Source: Ovis canadensis (lineage: Eukaryota > Chordata > Mammalia > Artiodactyla > Bovidae). Taken from it: a stretch of DNA of 64,000 nt. Numbering within the stretch: position 1 is the first letter of the stretch; each line of letters starts with the position of its first letter. Location: positions 39,524,001-39,588,000 of the forward strand of contig NC_091256.1 in assembly GCF_042477335.2 (NCBI RefSeq), read 5' to 3'. The notes beneath the pieces are model-generated. The model worked only from the letters and a program-made list of their open reading frames with translations. It searched no databases and was not told the DNA's origin. The position numbers and the translations under genes are program-made. Shown here piece by piece: positions 24,858-36,963 of this stretch.

Positions 24858-25104
24858 GGGACTTCCCTGGAGGTACAGTGATTAAGAATCTGCCTTCCAG
24901 TGCAGGGGACTCGGGTCTGACCCCTGGTCAGGGACTAACATCCCACATGCCGGGCACCGGGCAGGGCATCTCAGCCCATGCACCACAGCTAGAGAGCCTG
25001 AGTGCCACAGCTACTGAGCACAGGCACTCTAGGGACTATGCACCACGACAAAGACCCAGCGCGGCCAAAACAAAATAAATAAATACATTTTTTAATTAAA
25101 AAAA
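24858..25104 (+). repeat. CHR-type SINE in L1
   Basis: Full CHR element from GGGACTTCCCTGGAGGTACA to an AATAAATAAATAC tail. The duplication AACTGTCATA is at 24848-24857 and 25105-25114. Confidence 0.92.
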
Positions 25105-26125
25105 AACTGTCATAAAAGACTGCTCAATTTGACTATATTAAAGTTGGAGATATCTACTTATTGAAGATACTTTAATTTAACAGAAATAAAAATGTTAACC
25201 ATAAAGGGAGAAAAATGATAAATTTAAGATTTCTGTTCCTCAAAAGGCAACATTAACAGTGAGATTTTTTTTTTTTAATTTTTGAAAAAAAGAGTGTAAA
25301 CTTAAGCCAGAGATTGGAAGAAGATATACTTTAACAAAGGACTTGTATTCAGGTTGTATAAAGATTTCCCAAAAGTCAATAAAAAAAGGACAATGAGACA
25401 AGAACAGACAATCTAACAGAAAAATGGGCAATAAACTAGAACAAATGTGTCACAGAAGAGGCTATCCAGATGGCCAATAAACATATGAAGAGATGCTCAA
25501 TTCAGCATCAGGGAAATGCAAAATAAAACATAATACAATACGAGCATCCTCCAACGGTAATGAACAAGAATCAATATCATGGAAAGACAAAAAGAACCAG
25601 GTGTTGGCACATTTCCCTCAATGTCCCCTAAAGCAGATTACAGACACCTATAATATATATACAATATATATATGACCAGCATAGGCGTATACCCAATAGA
25701 AACATGTATATGTGCTCCTCAAATGCACGTACAAGAACGTTCACAGCAGCACTATCTGTAGTGCCTCTGAACTGGAAACTATCCAAATGTCCATCAGTCA
25801 TACGATGGATAAACTGTCATGTAATAGACAGCTGTAATGCAACAAACATGAGTGAATGGCAACTGCCCAAATCAGTGTCCTGAATCCCACATGCAAACGC
25901 ACACCAAAGAGAGCATACTTCATCTCCCATGCATGTGAGTCAGGACAGTGGTGACCTTGGAGCATGGTGGCCAGAGGAGGCATAAAGGGGCTTTGGGATG
26001 CTGGTGATGCCAATCCTCAGTCTGGACGCTGGTCACACAGTTCATGTGTAAAAAACATTCACATTGTACTGTATGATGTAGCCACTCTTCTGTATGTATG
26101 TGTGCTATATTCAGTAATATATTTA

Positions 26126-26879
26126 AGACACCATTAATGAAAAGGCAAGCTGAGAGTAGGAGATATTTGCAACAGAGAAAAAATATGCCAGTACATAAAT
26201 CACTTAGCTCTTTGCCTGCATGCTAAATTAAGGGCTTTGCCTTTTAAAGTCTCTTCATCCTCCTCTAACTATGCATTTTTATGTGTTTCTATAGATATGT
26301 ATAATTTGAAAATAAATTACTTTTTGTATTTATTGAACAGATTTTCCCTCATTACAAACTTTTTAATGCAAATGAGTGGAAATTCTGCTCTTTCTCTGGG
26401 GAAATTTTTCAAATTATTTATGTTCCTCTTGGTTTCTTTTTTCCCCTGGTTGAAGGATTTGATATATTTCTTTTAAAAACTCTTTATGTTTACCCAATAT
26501 TCTTTACTTCTCTGTCTCCTTACATTATCACATGCTGGTAACCCAGGAGATCTTGCTGTCCGCATCCCCCACCATGGTTTGATTTAAGAAGAAATTGAGG
26601 CCTTCAGTCCAACTACATGATCGAGGGGTTTGGATACCCCTCATGGAAGAGAGGGAGAAAACCTGGATACCTAACAATCCAGCTCAGCCCCTTCCAAGGT
26701 CATAACCGCCTCCTAACATCAGTACGATATTTTTATAAACGAGTATTTAGAACAAGTGACACTACATCACAGCAGGCCGCACCCCCTGCAGACAGCCCCC
26801 CAGTCCCCATTCAATGAGGCACTCCTCAGAGCATCTTTACTGAGGCCACGGTAGCGCCCCGGACAGCCGGGCCTGCGGC
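26126..26879. other. Gene-less, AT-rich, probably old L1-derived
   Basis: The T-rich 26230-26520 stretch is reminiscent of antisense L1 but cannot be placed. Confidence 0.3.
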
Positions 26880-27790
26880 TTGTGAAGCTCCTATTCCAAA
26901 GAGAGGAGACAGACAATAAAAAGCCAACAAAGAAGCCAGATAGTGTGAAGGAAGTAAACAGGGTGAGGGAAGAGAGAGTGTCTGCGGAGGCCCCACCAAG
27001 GAGGCATCATCTGGAGTGAGAATACACCCGTGCGAGAGGGAGCCGGGAAGATGGCTCCAGGCAGAGGGCGCCGCGAGTGTGGGGCAGGCAAGGGCTTCTT
27101 GTGGGATCAGGAAGGGGCCAGGTGGCCAGAGCAAAGGGGGCAGGGCTGGAAGAGGCCATGAGAAGGCTCTGACTGAGAGCCACAGGAAGCCACTGAGGGG
27201 TTTTAACCAAAAAAGGGACTTGATCTGATTCGTATTTTAAAAGATAATTCTAACAGATAAACCAAATGTGGCATGCACATACAATGGGATATTATTCAGC
27301 CTTAAAAAAAGTGGAAATTCTGACACAAGCTATAACCTTAAGGATATTATGCTAAATGTAATAAGCCAATCACAAGAGGACAACTACTGTGTGAATCCAC
27401 CTACCGGAGGTACCCAGAGTACTCAAGTTAGTAGAGACAGAAAATAGAATGGTGGTTGCCAGGGGCTGTAAAGGGAGGGAGATGGGGAGTTATTCTTCAA
27501 AGTGTTCTGAGTTCCCGTTTGGGAAGATGAAAAAGTTCTGGAGACAGACTGTGTTGACGGTTACACAATAATGTGCATGGAATTAAGGCCACCGAAGTGT
27601 ACACTTAAAATGTTAAAAATAGTAAATATTATGTTGTATATACTTTACCACAATAAAAGAAAAACATTTTAAAGATAATTCTGCCTGCTGTGAAGAGGAT
27701 GAACAGCAGGGTTGGGGCTTCAGAGAGGAAGCTCAGAGACCTTGGAAGACTGAAGTATTGAGGGCAGCCGATCATTCAGAACTTGGCCGT
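26880..27790 (+). repeat. Ancient mammalian interspersed repeat (unassigned), split by L1
   Basis: GAGACAGACAATAAAAAGCC, AGCCACTGAGGGGTTTTAAC, CTTGATCTGATTCGTATTTT and CTGCCTGCTGTGAAGAGGAT follow the order of a long old repeat that also appears at about 32.1-32.56 kb and 47.8-49.55 kb. An L1 3' end is inserted at 27252-27670. I cannot name the family with confidence. Confidence 0.6.
27252..27670 (+). mobile_element. L1 3'-end insertion with target duplication
   Basis: TGGGATATTATTCAGCCTTA, GGTGGTTGCCAGGGGCTGTA and GTGTACACTTAAAATGTTAA mark an L1 3' end. AAAGATAATTCT is duplicated at 27240-27251 and 27671-27682. Confidence 0.88.
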
Positions 27791-28380
27791 GGACTGGACT
27801 GGGGAGAAGGGGAGGGACAGGTCAGTATGTTTGAGACCTAACAAGTGACAGTAACAGAATACGAAATGGAGTAACTAGAAAGCATCGCAAAATAAGCTGT
27901 GCTAGGGTAGTATTCCACGTTTTCATTTTCAGAATTGTCTTGAACATTGTTGTATTTATACAATACATCTTTTTTCAGCAAGGTCTTAAAACCCACACAG
28001 AAGGCCACTTACAGGTCCAGGCACTTACAAGTCCAGCCTATCTGAGCTCGCAGGATGGTGCATCAGACTCCTGTCCACAGGGCTGTGTTCCAGTGGGTTT
28101 GATTCAGGAGCTGACTGCCCACTCTCACCTGACAATAGAGGGGAATAAGTCCTGTTCTGAGCCCTGGAAAACATTAGGCACCCTGGCAGGTGCTTTAGGA
28201 AAGTAATCTCATTGAATTCTGGAGATCACTGTATGGGGCATGGACTATGGTCCCTATTTTACAAACAAGAGATGTGGTGAGCCTTTCAGAGGTTGATTAA
28301 GCTGTGAATCTCTGCCACCTACAGCTAGCAGAATGGGTCCTGCCCACCAGGCAAAAGCAACTATCTCCCAGTCGCCCAAG
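27791..28380. other. Gene-less, nothing recognised
   Basis: No repeat family or exon was recognised. Confidence 0.35.
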
Positions 28381-28389
28381 GTGGATTCT

Positions 28390-28631
28390 TTTTCATTTTA
28401 ACATTTATTTACTTATTTGTTTGGCTGGGTGGGTCTTAGTTGCCACATGCAGGATCACTTTAGTTGAAGCATGAGGAATCCTTTTTTATTTTTAGTTGAG
28501 GCTTGCAGGGTCTTCAGTTGTGAACTCCTAGTTGTGGCCTGTGGGACCCAGCTCCCAGACTAGGGATTGAAGTCGGGTCCTCTGCATGGGAAGCGCAGAA
28601 TCCCAGCCCCTGGACCACCAGGGAATTCCCA
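28390..28631 (-). repeat. CHR-type SINE, antisense
   Basis: T-rich end, GTCTTAGTTGCCACATGCAG, and head complement CCCTGGACCACCAGGGAATT CCC. GTGGATTCT is duplicated at 28381-28389 and 28632-28640. Confidence 0.9.
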
Positions 28632-28640
28632 GTGGATTCT

Positions 28641-29589
28641 GAAGGCAAGGCAGAGGGGATGGACACTGAGCTATCTCACAGCAAAGGAGGAAAGAGGTGT
28701 GAAAGGGGTCTCATCCTGAAATGCTCTGGGCCCAGTGGGGAAAGACAGGAATCAGGGGTCCTGAGGGCCTGGGTCTCCTCTGATGGGTGTGTCTGGAAAA
28801 GCTGTGCCGCCCTGGCCTCAGGGGCCCTCCAGGGCATCCCCCTACGAGGTGGGCTCGGGGAAGGTCAGTGGACAAGGCCCAAAGGTGGATGGAAAGCGTG
28901 TAGGCTCAAAGTCCTCAGCTTCATCCCCAGCTCAGCCCTCCAAAGCTGTGTGCTCTGGGGCTGGTGATTTCCTATTTGTAAGCTCTAGGTTCCTGTGTGC
29001 AAAGAGAATGATAACAACATCTACTTGGAAGGGTTGTGATGAGGAGCAAATTAGATAAAGTATTTGAACATTGTTTTCAACGTAGATTTGTCTGTTTATT
29101 TGGGAAGGCCTGGGAGGCTCTATTATGGGGGGCAAAAGGGAACAGCTAAGCTTCCCCACCACCACCAGCCTTGGCACTGCCAAGGGACTGGGAAGGACTT
29201 TTTGAATCATGTGTGGCCTGCAAATACTACTTCTTATTAAGAATTCCCTCAGTTTATATCCGTTTTTTGGTCTGGGATAGAGGATTATCTTTTAAAGCCC
29301 AGGCTCCCAGGTGCCTCCTCAGTGACCCTGACTCACTCTGCCAGATGGAATGATTCCTCCTTTTTCATGCCACATCGCTCATGAATATGCTTTATTATTG
29401 CACGTTCTCCAGAGAAAACTTCTGTAACCACATTGTAAACATTCACTGTGGCTGCTGGATTTAGGTTCTATGAGAAAGGCATCCCCAAGAGCAGAGTGCA
29501 AGGCAGGTGCTCAACCAGTACTTTTGGAACAAAATCAAGACAGTGACATATTCCAGCAAAGAGTCATAACATGTTTCATTATTATAAAA
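28641..29589. other. Gene-less, nothing recognised
   Basis: The GC-richer 28.65-28.97 kb part has a 111-codon frame without family resemblance. Confidence 0.35.
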
Positions 29590-29800
29590 AGTATATACAT
29601 ATACACACAATGGAATATTCTTCAACCATAAAAAGAAGGAAATCCTGCCATTTTTGACAACATGGATGGACCATGACGGCATTGTGCTAAGTGAAATAAA
29701 TCAGAGAAATACAAGTACTGTATGATCTCTCTTATACATGGAATTTAACAAAATAATGACTCATAGATATAGAAAACAGATGGGTAGTCCCCCCACCAAA
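29590..29800 (+). mobile_element. L1 3'-end fragment
   Basis: CAATGGAATATTCTTCAACC, CAACATGGATGGACC and AAATAAATCAGAGAAATACA are L1 3' sequence. Confidence 0.7.
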
Positions 29801-31116
29801 AGTAACCTGATCATAGATCGCAGAATATTTAGGAAATATATGAGACTGGGGAGAAGCAGGGAGTAATCTGTTTTCACAGCCTCCAGTGATCATGTCGGTA
29901 AACATTAACCTGTATTTCCTTCCAGTCATTCTTTTCCTAGATAAGCTGTCTTTACATTATTATAAAATCACAAGTTACATAATAATTTTGTAATCTGTAA
30001 ATGCTATTTTTATGTCTGGTCTCTTTCAACATTATAACAGTTACAATATTTCATTCTTACATTGCAATGTCATTTTTCATTGTTTTTCCCCCCCTTTACT
30101 CTGTTCTGGACTATCCATTTTCCAAAAATCATATTTCCAAAATACCAATATAAAGAATTAATGTCTCGAAGCTTTCAAAATTGCTTTATCAAGAAACCTT
30201 GTTTTTATAAACTGAATCTTATGTAGAACTTCAATATTCGAAGAGATAGTATTTTATTCAAATAAAACCGCTTTCAAAGTCAAAGGCCTGGTATTTGTTT
30301 TTGATAACATCAGTTGACATGCACACTAAGTCTATTTAGATAAAGACAAAATTGGAGCCTAGGGATGTATTACAGCCCCTGAGGAGCCACAGAATCACAG
30401 AACCCTGATCATCCAGGCATCCTGTGGTGGCTCCACAGAGGAGGCAGACCGGCCAGCTCCCCAGGAGCCTGCCTGTTAGGTTTCCCTCCCCATGCCCAGC
30501 TGTGCGCACTGCGGATTTCCAGGCAGTCCCAGGTGGTGGTGGCATAGACGCTAAGTCGTGTCCGACTCTTGCAACCCCATGGACTATAGCCTGCCAGGAT
30601 TTTCTGACCGTGGGATTCTCCAGGCAAGAATACTGGAGTGGGTTGCCATTTCCTTCTCCAAGGAGCTTCCCTAATTCCATCAAGTGAGCCCAGGGAAGTG
30701 GCATCTCTAAGGGACCCCGTCTGCCTCTCTAAGGGACCCCCGTCTGCCTCGACACTACTTAGGGTGACTTGGGGGACTGACTTTAAACAGAAGTAGCCAC
30801 TTATCTCTGATTTTCCAGAGGAGGGGTTTTTGTCCCCCCCACTCACAGCCTGAGGTCTTCCTGTTGTCCCCATTGTGCTGTCTGCTCTTAGTCTGTGGTC
30901 AAGTCTCCCTGCAACCTTTCTGCAGAGAGAAGGAAGAGAAGATGGTATATTTCCCCGTGTCTCTGTGTTTGGGGAGGAGACTGGCTATGGGCAGAGGCCC
31001 CTTTTGCCGGCTGGCGGAAGGGCAGACCACACAGTTCCCACTAAAGTGACCTGACGACGCCGGAAGAAATAAATATGGCAGAGGTGTACAAAATACAGCT
31101 GTGCCTGCCTCTCCTA
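29801..31116. other. Gene-less except the BovA SINE at 30541
   Basis: AT-rich to 30.3 kb and then mixed. A local tandem duplication of CTCTAAGGGACCCCGTCTGC type is at 30704-30748. Confidence 0.4.
30541..30668 (-). repeat. BovA-type SINE fragment, antisense
   Basis: GCTAAGTCGTGTCCGACTCT to TTGCCATTTCCTTCTCCAAG, the BovA core without a tRNA head. Confidence 0.88.
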
Positions 31117-31245
31117 TTTTTTATTTTTATTTTAGGCTCCGCCACTTAGCATGCAGGATCTTAGTTTCCCCACCAGGGATCAAACCGTGCCCTTGCATCG
31201 GGGGTGCGGTCTCAATCACCGGATCTTCAGCAAAGTCCCCCTAAT
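31117..31245 (-). repeat. CHR-like SINE fragment, antisense
   Basis: CATGCAGGATCTTAGTTTCC CCACCAGGGATCAAACC is the diverged complement of a CHR-type SINE. The head end is degraded. Confidence 0.75.
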
Positions 31246-31381
31246 TTTTTTTAACACAAAAACAAAGCAGTTGTTACTCAAATTGGATACTCAAATTCCT
31301 CCATCAGAAAACAGCAGCAAGTGATTAGCAAAGAGCTAATTGTTGAAAAGTAGCAGTTTTCTGGGATATTCGGCAAGTCTG

Positions 31382-31594
31382 TGTGCACGAGTGATTGATC
31401 ACTCACTCGTGTTCAACTCGTTGCGATGCCTTGGACTGTAACCTGCCAGGCTCCTCTGTCCACGGAATTCTCCAGGCAAGAATACTGGAGTGGGTTGCCA
31501 TTTCCTTCGCCAGCAGCTCTTCCCCACCCAGGGATTGAACTCGTGTCTCCTTTGGCAGGCGGATTTTTTACCACTGAGTTACCGGCGAAGCCCT
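31382..31594 (-). repeat. Bov-tA SINE, antisense
   Basis: BovA core and head complement (GAGTTACCGGCGAAGCCC). Imperfect duplications ATTCGGCAAGTCT and ATTCAGCAAGCCT flank it. Confidence 0.88.
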
Positions 31595-32119
31595 CATTCA
31601 GCAAGCCTATACATGATTTATTCACACCTGGTAGAGTGAAAGCTGAAGTGAAATATGGGAATCCCAGATCAGAAAGGACAGAGCCTGGTCAAATCACGCC
31701 AGCTGCCTTCTATTTGCCATTTATCTGCGTCACCTCACCTCGGAGCGGGTTCCCTTCCTGCCCTTGCTCTTGCTCACATTCGTTGGTGACCAGCGCCCTC
31801 TACTGGCAACAGGAAAAGTCTTTCTTCCTTCACAAATTGGCAGCGTTTTGTTGCTTGGCAGGTGCTGAGCAACAGAATCCCTTCCTGTAGGGTTGCCCTG
31901 CCTGCCCTGACTTCAACTATTCAAAATATTTGATAATATATAAAAGTATTTTATTTTGATAAAATATTCAGTTCCAGTCATTTTCCACAACAACCTTCAA
32001 AGGCACCCCAAGTCTACAAGCAAAGGTTTCAAAGGATATGCCATGCAATACACTGACGGATGGCAAATATACTTGGAATTCTGTTTGTTTCATAGAACAC
32101 ATCATATTAGGAAAGTAGT
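31595..32119. other. Gene-less, nothing recognised
   Basis: The frame at 31426-31890 is SINE plus chance extension. Confidence 0.4.
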
Positions 32120-32560
32120 ACATTCATTCATTCGGTAAATATTTTTTGAGCAGCATCTATGTACCAGGCTTTAGCAAAACAAATATTTCTGCCCTGATGG
32201 AGCTTATCTCTATGGTAAGTGGTTGTGGGGGGCGGGGGGGGGGGACGACATGTAATAAACAAGCAAAATATATAGCATGAAATTGGTACTATGGAAAAGA
32301 ACAGGCAGGAAAGAAAGATAGGGATGTCTGTGGGGGGAGGAATAGCTGCTATTTTAAATTAGAGAAGTGAGAGGCACACCTGTGGACAACCAGAGATAGA
32401 ATGTTCCAGAGAGAAACAAGTGAGTGCTGAACTGTGGAAGCAGTGTCTTGGGTGGATTCAGTTTGTCCAAGCAATAGCAAGGAGGCTGCCTTGGCTGAGA
32501 TGGAGCGAGGCAAGAGTAGACAAGGTCAGAGCCGGGTGGGGGTGTAGACTGTGAAGGGGT
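32120..32560 (+). repeat. Ancient mammalian repeat, same family as 47.8-49.55 kb
   Basis: ATTCATTCATTCGGTAAATA, GCATCTATGTACCAGGCTTT, CCCTGATGGAGCTTATCTC and AATAAACAAGCAAAATATAT are the start of this repeat. A GGGGGCGGGGGGGGGG tract lies at 32226-32243. The match weakens after about 32530. Confidence 0.55.
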
Positions 32561-33367
32561 TGCCAGGGATTAAGTAAGCCCTTGGGCTTTTTAGTCAGAG
32601 GCCGATGGAGCTCTAAATAAATGAGTGATATCATTTGGGGTGCACACCCCCAAATATCTTACTGATAGATGCACACAATTAACAATGTTCAGAAACTGTA
32701 GGTCTGCAGAAGAAACCCTTAAGATGAGCCCACTGTTTCCTTTCACAGAGGCCCACAGTTGCAGGAGGTAATGTGAGCTGTCTGGAAAGATGAGAACTTC
32801 AACAGGCAGAGACCTGGCAGGCCTCCCTAGACTCATTCCTGTCCTGGAAGTATAGCAAATGATCTAGCTGTAAACTGAGATACCCAAGCCCTGGGGGCCT
32901 TCTCAGCACTGAATGCCCGTTTTCATTACTTGTCTACACTCCCAATTCCTCACTTCTTTTCCTTACTACTTGTGAAGGAAAGGAGACCTGAATCAGACTT
33001 CTCCCCAGAAACAGGTCGACAGATGGCTGAGCGCGAGGGCCTAAGTGACACAGAGCCACCTCCTCCATGTGATAGTTCAGACACACAAGGAGCGTCATGA
33101 AGTTGAACAGTTGGCACCTTACTGATTTTGATCAGAGGCAGCCTAGAGTTGTTAACATCTGCTATTAAATCATTGAACTTTCTGGGAGGCACTTTTGATT
33201 TAGAAAATCCACTAACAGGGACTGGTTCAGGGTGGTCAACTGAGGACACACACTGAACCCCTTCTTGCCAATCCCCACGGAAGTGATTAAAGGAATACAA
33301 GGAAGCTCTGTAGTACGAGAAATGAGGGGAAAGGTTAGTACCTCAAAATCAAACTGTGAGCAAGTAA
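32561..33367. other. Unrecognised stretch with a 116-codon minus-strand frame
   Basis: The minus-strand frame 33300-32950 (with VPPRKFNDLIADVNNSRLPL) is preceded by an acceptor-like CGTACTACAG. I recognise no family, so it is left unassigned. Confidence 0.3.
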
Positions 33368-33845
33368 GTAAAACTGAGTCAGGTCAGAGAAAGGCAAATT
33401 CATAATCTCACTTATACGCGGAACCCTACAGAGAAAATCACACTCATTAAAACAGAGAGGTTACCAGAGGTGGAGGGTGGGGAAGGGAGAACTGGAGGAA
33501 GATAGTTAAAAGGTACATACTTTTAGGATTAACAAGTACTAGGCTGTGATAACCTATGTAAGAAAAGAATCTAAAAAAAAAAGAATGTATGTGTATGTAT
33601 AACTGAATCTCTGCTGTACACACGAAACACATTTAAATCAAGTGGTACGTAGGAAAGTTGAGAGTAAATCCTAAGAGTTCTCATCACGAGTATTTTCCCT
33701 TTTCTCTTTTTATTGGGTATATTTGAGAAGACAGATGTTAGTTAAAACTATCGTGGTCATCATTCACAAAATATGTATATCAAATCATCATGCTGTATGT
33801 CTTCAGCTTAAACAGTGATGTATGTCAATTATCTCTCAATCAAGC
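33368..33845 (+). mobile_element. L1 3'-end fragments
   Basis: CAGGTCAGAGAAAGGCAAAT, AACTGAATCTCTGCTGTACA and then a second overlapping 3' end with ATCAAATCATCATGCTGTAT and CAATTATCTCTCAATCAAGC. Confidence 0.7.
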
Positions 33846-34333
33846 AGGGGGGATAAAGATTAAGCCATTGAAATGAACCCTAACAGAAGCCCATTACCAT
33901 CTGACACGTGCACCAGTGAAAGCTGGACAAACCATAGCCACAAATCTCTCAGGACAGTCCGTCTCTGTGCGTTGTGAACCTCCTTACTTCCTTCAGTGCT
34001 TCAAGGGACAATTTCAGAATTATGTGGTTTTTTTTTACTTTGCCAGTGAAGGTGTAACATGCTGTGGGGAACAGGGTGAGAGCTGCTCACACTTCCACCC
34101 TAAATGAAGCAGAGCACAGCTTGAACTGGCAACTGAAGGGCATAACCATGCCAATCAGGAAAGGGGCACTGAGCAGCCAACTTCATGTTGCCACAACAGA
34201 AATGAAAGTCTCTGGACACGGCTGCCCAAATCTCACACACATGCAAGAACCTCTAATCTGACAAAGTAAATCTTCCACTAAATCTAAACTCTTCCCTTTC
34301 CCTTTTGAATGTGCTTTTTAAGATTTGCACAGG

Positions 34334-34513
34334 GGACTTCCCTGGTGGTCCGGTGGCTAAGAATCCACACTCCCAATGCAGGAGGCCCGAGTTGGGTCCT
34401 TGGTCAGGTAACTAGATCCCACATGCCACAACTAAAGATCCTGCATACCACAACAAAGATCAAACTGTCACAACTAAGAACTGGTCACAGTCACATAAAT
34501 ATTAAAAATATAT
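34334..34513 (+). repeat. CHR-type SINE
   Basis: GGACTTCCCTGGTGGTCCGG to an AT-rich tail. ATTTGCACAGG is duplicated at 34323-34333 and 34514-34524. Confidence 0.92.
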
Positions 34514-34974
34514 ATTTGCACAGGTACCCATGTAATTTGAAGAAAAATGATTTCAACTACCTGAGCCAAAAAAACCACCACAAATAAATACCCTTCAGAT
34601 CCCCTGGTGAAGAACATCATTGACCGATGGTCCCATTGGCTGCCCCTCTGGATCCATAGATCCACCCCAACCTTCACTTTCAGGGGACTCTTTCTGGCCG
34701 ATGGGTGCAGTGGGAGAGTAAGGCAGGCCTGTTCAGCAAGATGCTGGATTCCACAGATAACTGTGGCTTGAGAACTCTCCATGTGCTTGGCCCAACCTTC
34801 CTTGGACTGTAGTCCGAGATTCTTCCTACCTAACCCTCCTTTGTTCCCTCTCCTATGGTAATCAAACCGACACCTGAAGCTTCTCCCCTGCCTTCTCCTA
34901 CACCAGTTCCCAGCCCCTAGTAGATCTCCTGTATAGCTAATCCTGTCCTAGAAGATCTAAATGTATGCACACGC

Positions 34975-35640
34975 AGACACACTAAAACCCTGAGAAAGTA
35001 TAAGGAAATCAATTTGAGGAATTAGAGGAAAGGTGCCCTTATGAAAGAGAAACAGAAAACATAGAAGACCCCAAAGCATATGCATACTAAGTTTCAAGAG
35101 AACATATTTAAAAACAGAAGCAAGTAAGCATGGACTAATCTGAAAGAAAGAAAGATTTTCTAAGGGAAAAGCCTAATTGTTTACAAATACAAGAGTGGTA
35201 AACAGCAGATTGGATATAGCAAAAATCAGGTTCCATGGAAACACAGAATAAAGGCAATAATCAAATAATAGGAAAATAACGGTGTAAAATTAAAAGGCCA
35301 GTCTTTAGACTGCAAAAAAGTTACCTAATACTAAGAAATATTAAGGAAGAGACCATACCTAGAAATAACATGGCGACATTTTAAAATTTAGAGCATAAAT
35401 AAAAAGCAGTATCTATTCAAGGAAAAAAAATTCACATTAAGAAACGCAAAATCAGAATCAAAGGCTTCTCTACTGCAATATTATATCCCAGAAAACAATA
35501 GCAAGTATCTATTGTTTTTAAAGACGACTGTAAACTAGGATTTGATATCCAGTCAAGGTTATCACATATGCAAAAGTAACAGAAAAACACTACCAGATAT
35601 GTGAGGGTTCAGAAAGTGCACCATCCACCCACTCTTTACT
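34975..35640 (+). mobile_element. Old L1-like sequence, strongly diverged
   Basis: The A-rich stretch containing CTGCAATATTATATCCCAGA AAACAATAGC and TTTGATATCCAGTCAAGG resembles old L1 3' regions. No frame survives. Confidence 0.45.
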
Positions 35641-35790
35641 GAAAAAAAAAAAAAAAAAGCAATTCCCTGGCAGTCCCATGATCTGGATTCTGCACTTTCA
35701 CTGCTGAGGGCCTGGGTCTGAATCCCTGGTCTGGGAACTAAGATCCTACAAACCATGAGGCACAGCAAAAAAATAAATAAATAAATAAAG
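35641..35790 (+). repeat. CHR-type SINE
   Basis: After an A run: GCAATTCCCTGGCAGTCCCA, GGTCTGGGAACTAAGATCCT and an (AAAT)n tail. Confidence 0.85.
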
Positions 35791-35809
35791 ATAAAAACGG
35801 AAAACAAAA

Positions 35810-36170
35810 ACGTGCAAAGCTATGTACACTCCCATACTAATTGCAGCATTATTTATAACCACCAAGATATGAAAACAACCGAAGTACCCACAAATGGATG
35901 ACTAATGAACAATATATGCAATGCAATATTATCCAGCCACTAACAAAGAATTGTTTTGCCATTTTCAGAATATGAATGGATCCTGAGGGCACTTTGCTCA
36001 GTGAATTAAGCAAGATTCAGACAAATACTCTATGACCTCTCTTACATGTGGAATCTAAAAAAAAAAAATTTTTTTTTTTTTAAAACCCCAACTTCATAGA
36101 TACAGAGAAATGACTGATGGTTGCCAGAGGCAGGGAGTACAGGGTGGGAGAAATAGGTAAACTATTTTTT
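35810..36170 (+). mobile_element. L1 3'-end fragment
   Basis: TAATTGCAGCATTATTTATA, CTCTCTTACATGTGGAATCT and ATGGTTGCCAGAGGCAGGGA mark the L1 3' region, with an A/T run at about 36057-36083. Confidence 0.75.
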
Positions 36171-36179
36171 TTTTAGTTT

Positions 36180-36835
36180 AAATAAATTGAACTTTTAAAA
36201 TTTGCTAATTAGACAACATACTTCTAGGTAATCCATGGGTCAAAGAAGACTTCACAAGAAAGTTAGAAAGTATTTAAAATTGAATGAAAATGAAAATATA
36301 TCAAAACTTCTGAGATGGAGTCAAAATAGTGCTTAAAGAAAAAATCACAGCTTTAAATATTTACACTAGACAAAGTCTAGTCAGTGACTTGGTACGTACC
36401 TTAAGAAGAAAAACAAAAAAGACCAAAGTAAACCCAAGCAAAGTAGAAGAAAGAATAAAGAGCAGAAATAAGTGAAATTAAAAACAATTAAGAAAAAGCA
36501 ACAAAGCCAAAAGGTGGTTCTTTGAGAACAGATCAACGAACAATACACTCCTACCTTAGACTGATCAGGAAAAACAGAAATTACCAGTATGAGAATGAAA
36601 GAGAAATTACCACTACAGCGCCTACAGATATTAAAAGACAGAAAAGACTGTATTATGAATAATCTTATGTCCACAAATCTTTGAAAGTACAACTTATCTA
36701 AAAGACACAAAATGAAACCCAAACTCTGAATAGCCCTATATTTATTTTAAAAATGAGCTATAAAAAAGCTTCCCACAAAAAATCTTCACACTCAGATGGT
36801 TTCACAATTAATTCCATAAATCTAATAATGAAAAA
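36180..36835 (+). mobile_element. L1 ORF2 fragment downstream of SDE2
   Basis: Diverged L1 ORF2 coding sequence in plus orientation: AAAAGGTGGTTCTTTGAGAA, TTAGACTGATCAGGAAAAAC, CCTACAGATATTAAAAGACA, GAATAGCCCTATATTTATTT, CAGATGGTTTCACAATTAAT. It begins about 130 bp past the SDE2 stop, antisense to that gene. Confidence 0.75.
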
Positions 36836-36870
36836 GAGGGTAGTTAGAACCGGATTATTAAAAAGTCACC

Positions 36871-36876
36871 TTTAAT
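36871..36876 (-). terminator. SDE2: Candidate SDE2 polyadenylation signal (ATTAAA)
   Basis: On the minus strand ATTAAA lies about 90 nt past the SDE2 stop. A canonical AATAAA also occurs at 36746-36741, but that one lies inside an L1 ORF2 fragment. Either could end the mRNA, and longer 3' UTRs cannot be excluded. Confidence 0.35.
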
Positions 36877-36963
36877 AGCAAAAGGAATAACGTTCAAGAA
36901 TCACCATTATACAGGTTATAAGCACTAGACTATAAAGAAACAGAAAATCAGCTCTGATGAAAT

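Larger units (their letters stand above)
23920..26125 (+). mobile_element. Old L1 ORF2-to-3'-end copy with nested insertions
   Basis: Sense fragments follow L1 ORF2 order: GAGRIRLPDLRPHHKPIV coding sequence at about 23973-24040, ATTATAGACCTAAATGTGTG near 24730, AAAAATGGGCAATAAACTAG near 25420, and AACTGGAAACTATCCAAATG near 25770. It is broken by a CHR fragment (24041-24100), an inverted L1 3' end (about 24388-24715) and a CHR SINE (24858-25104). Confidence 0.75.
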
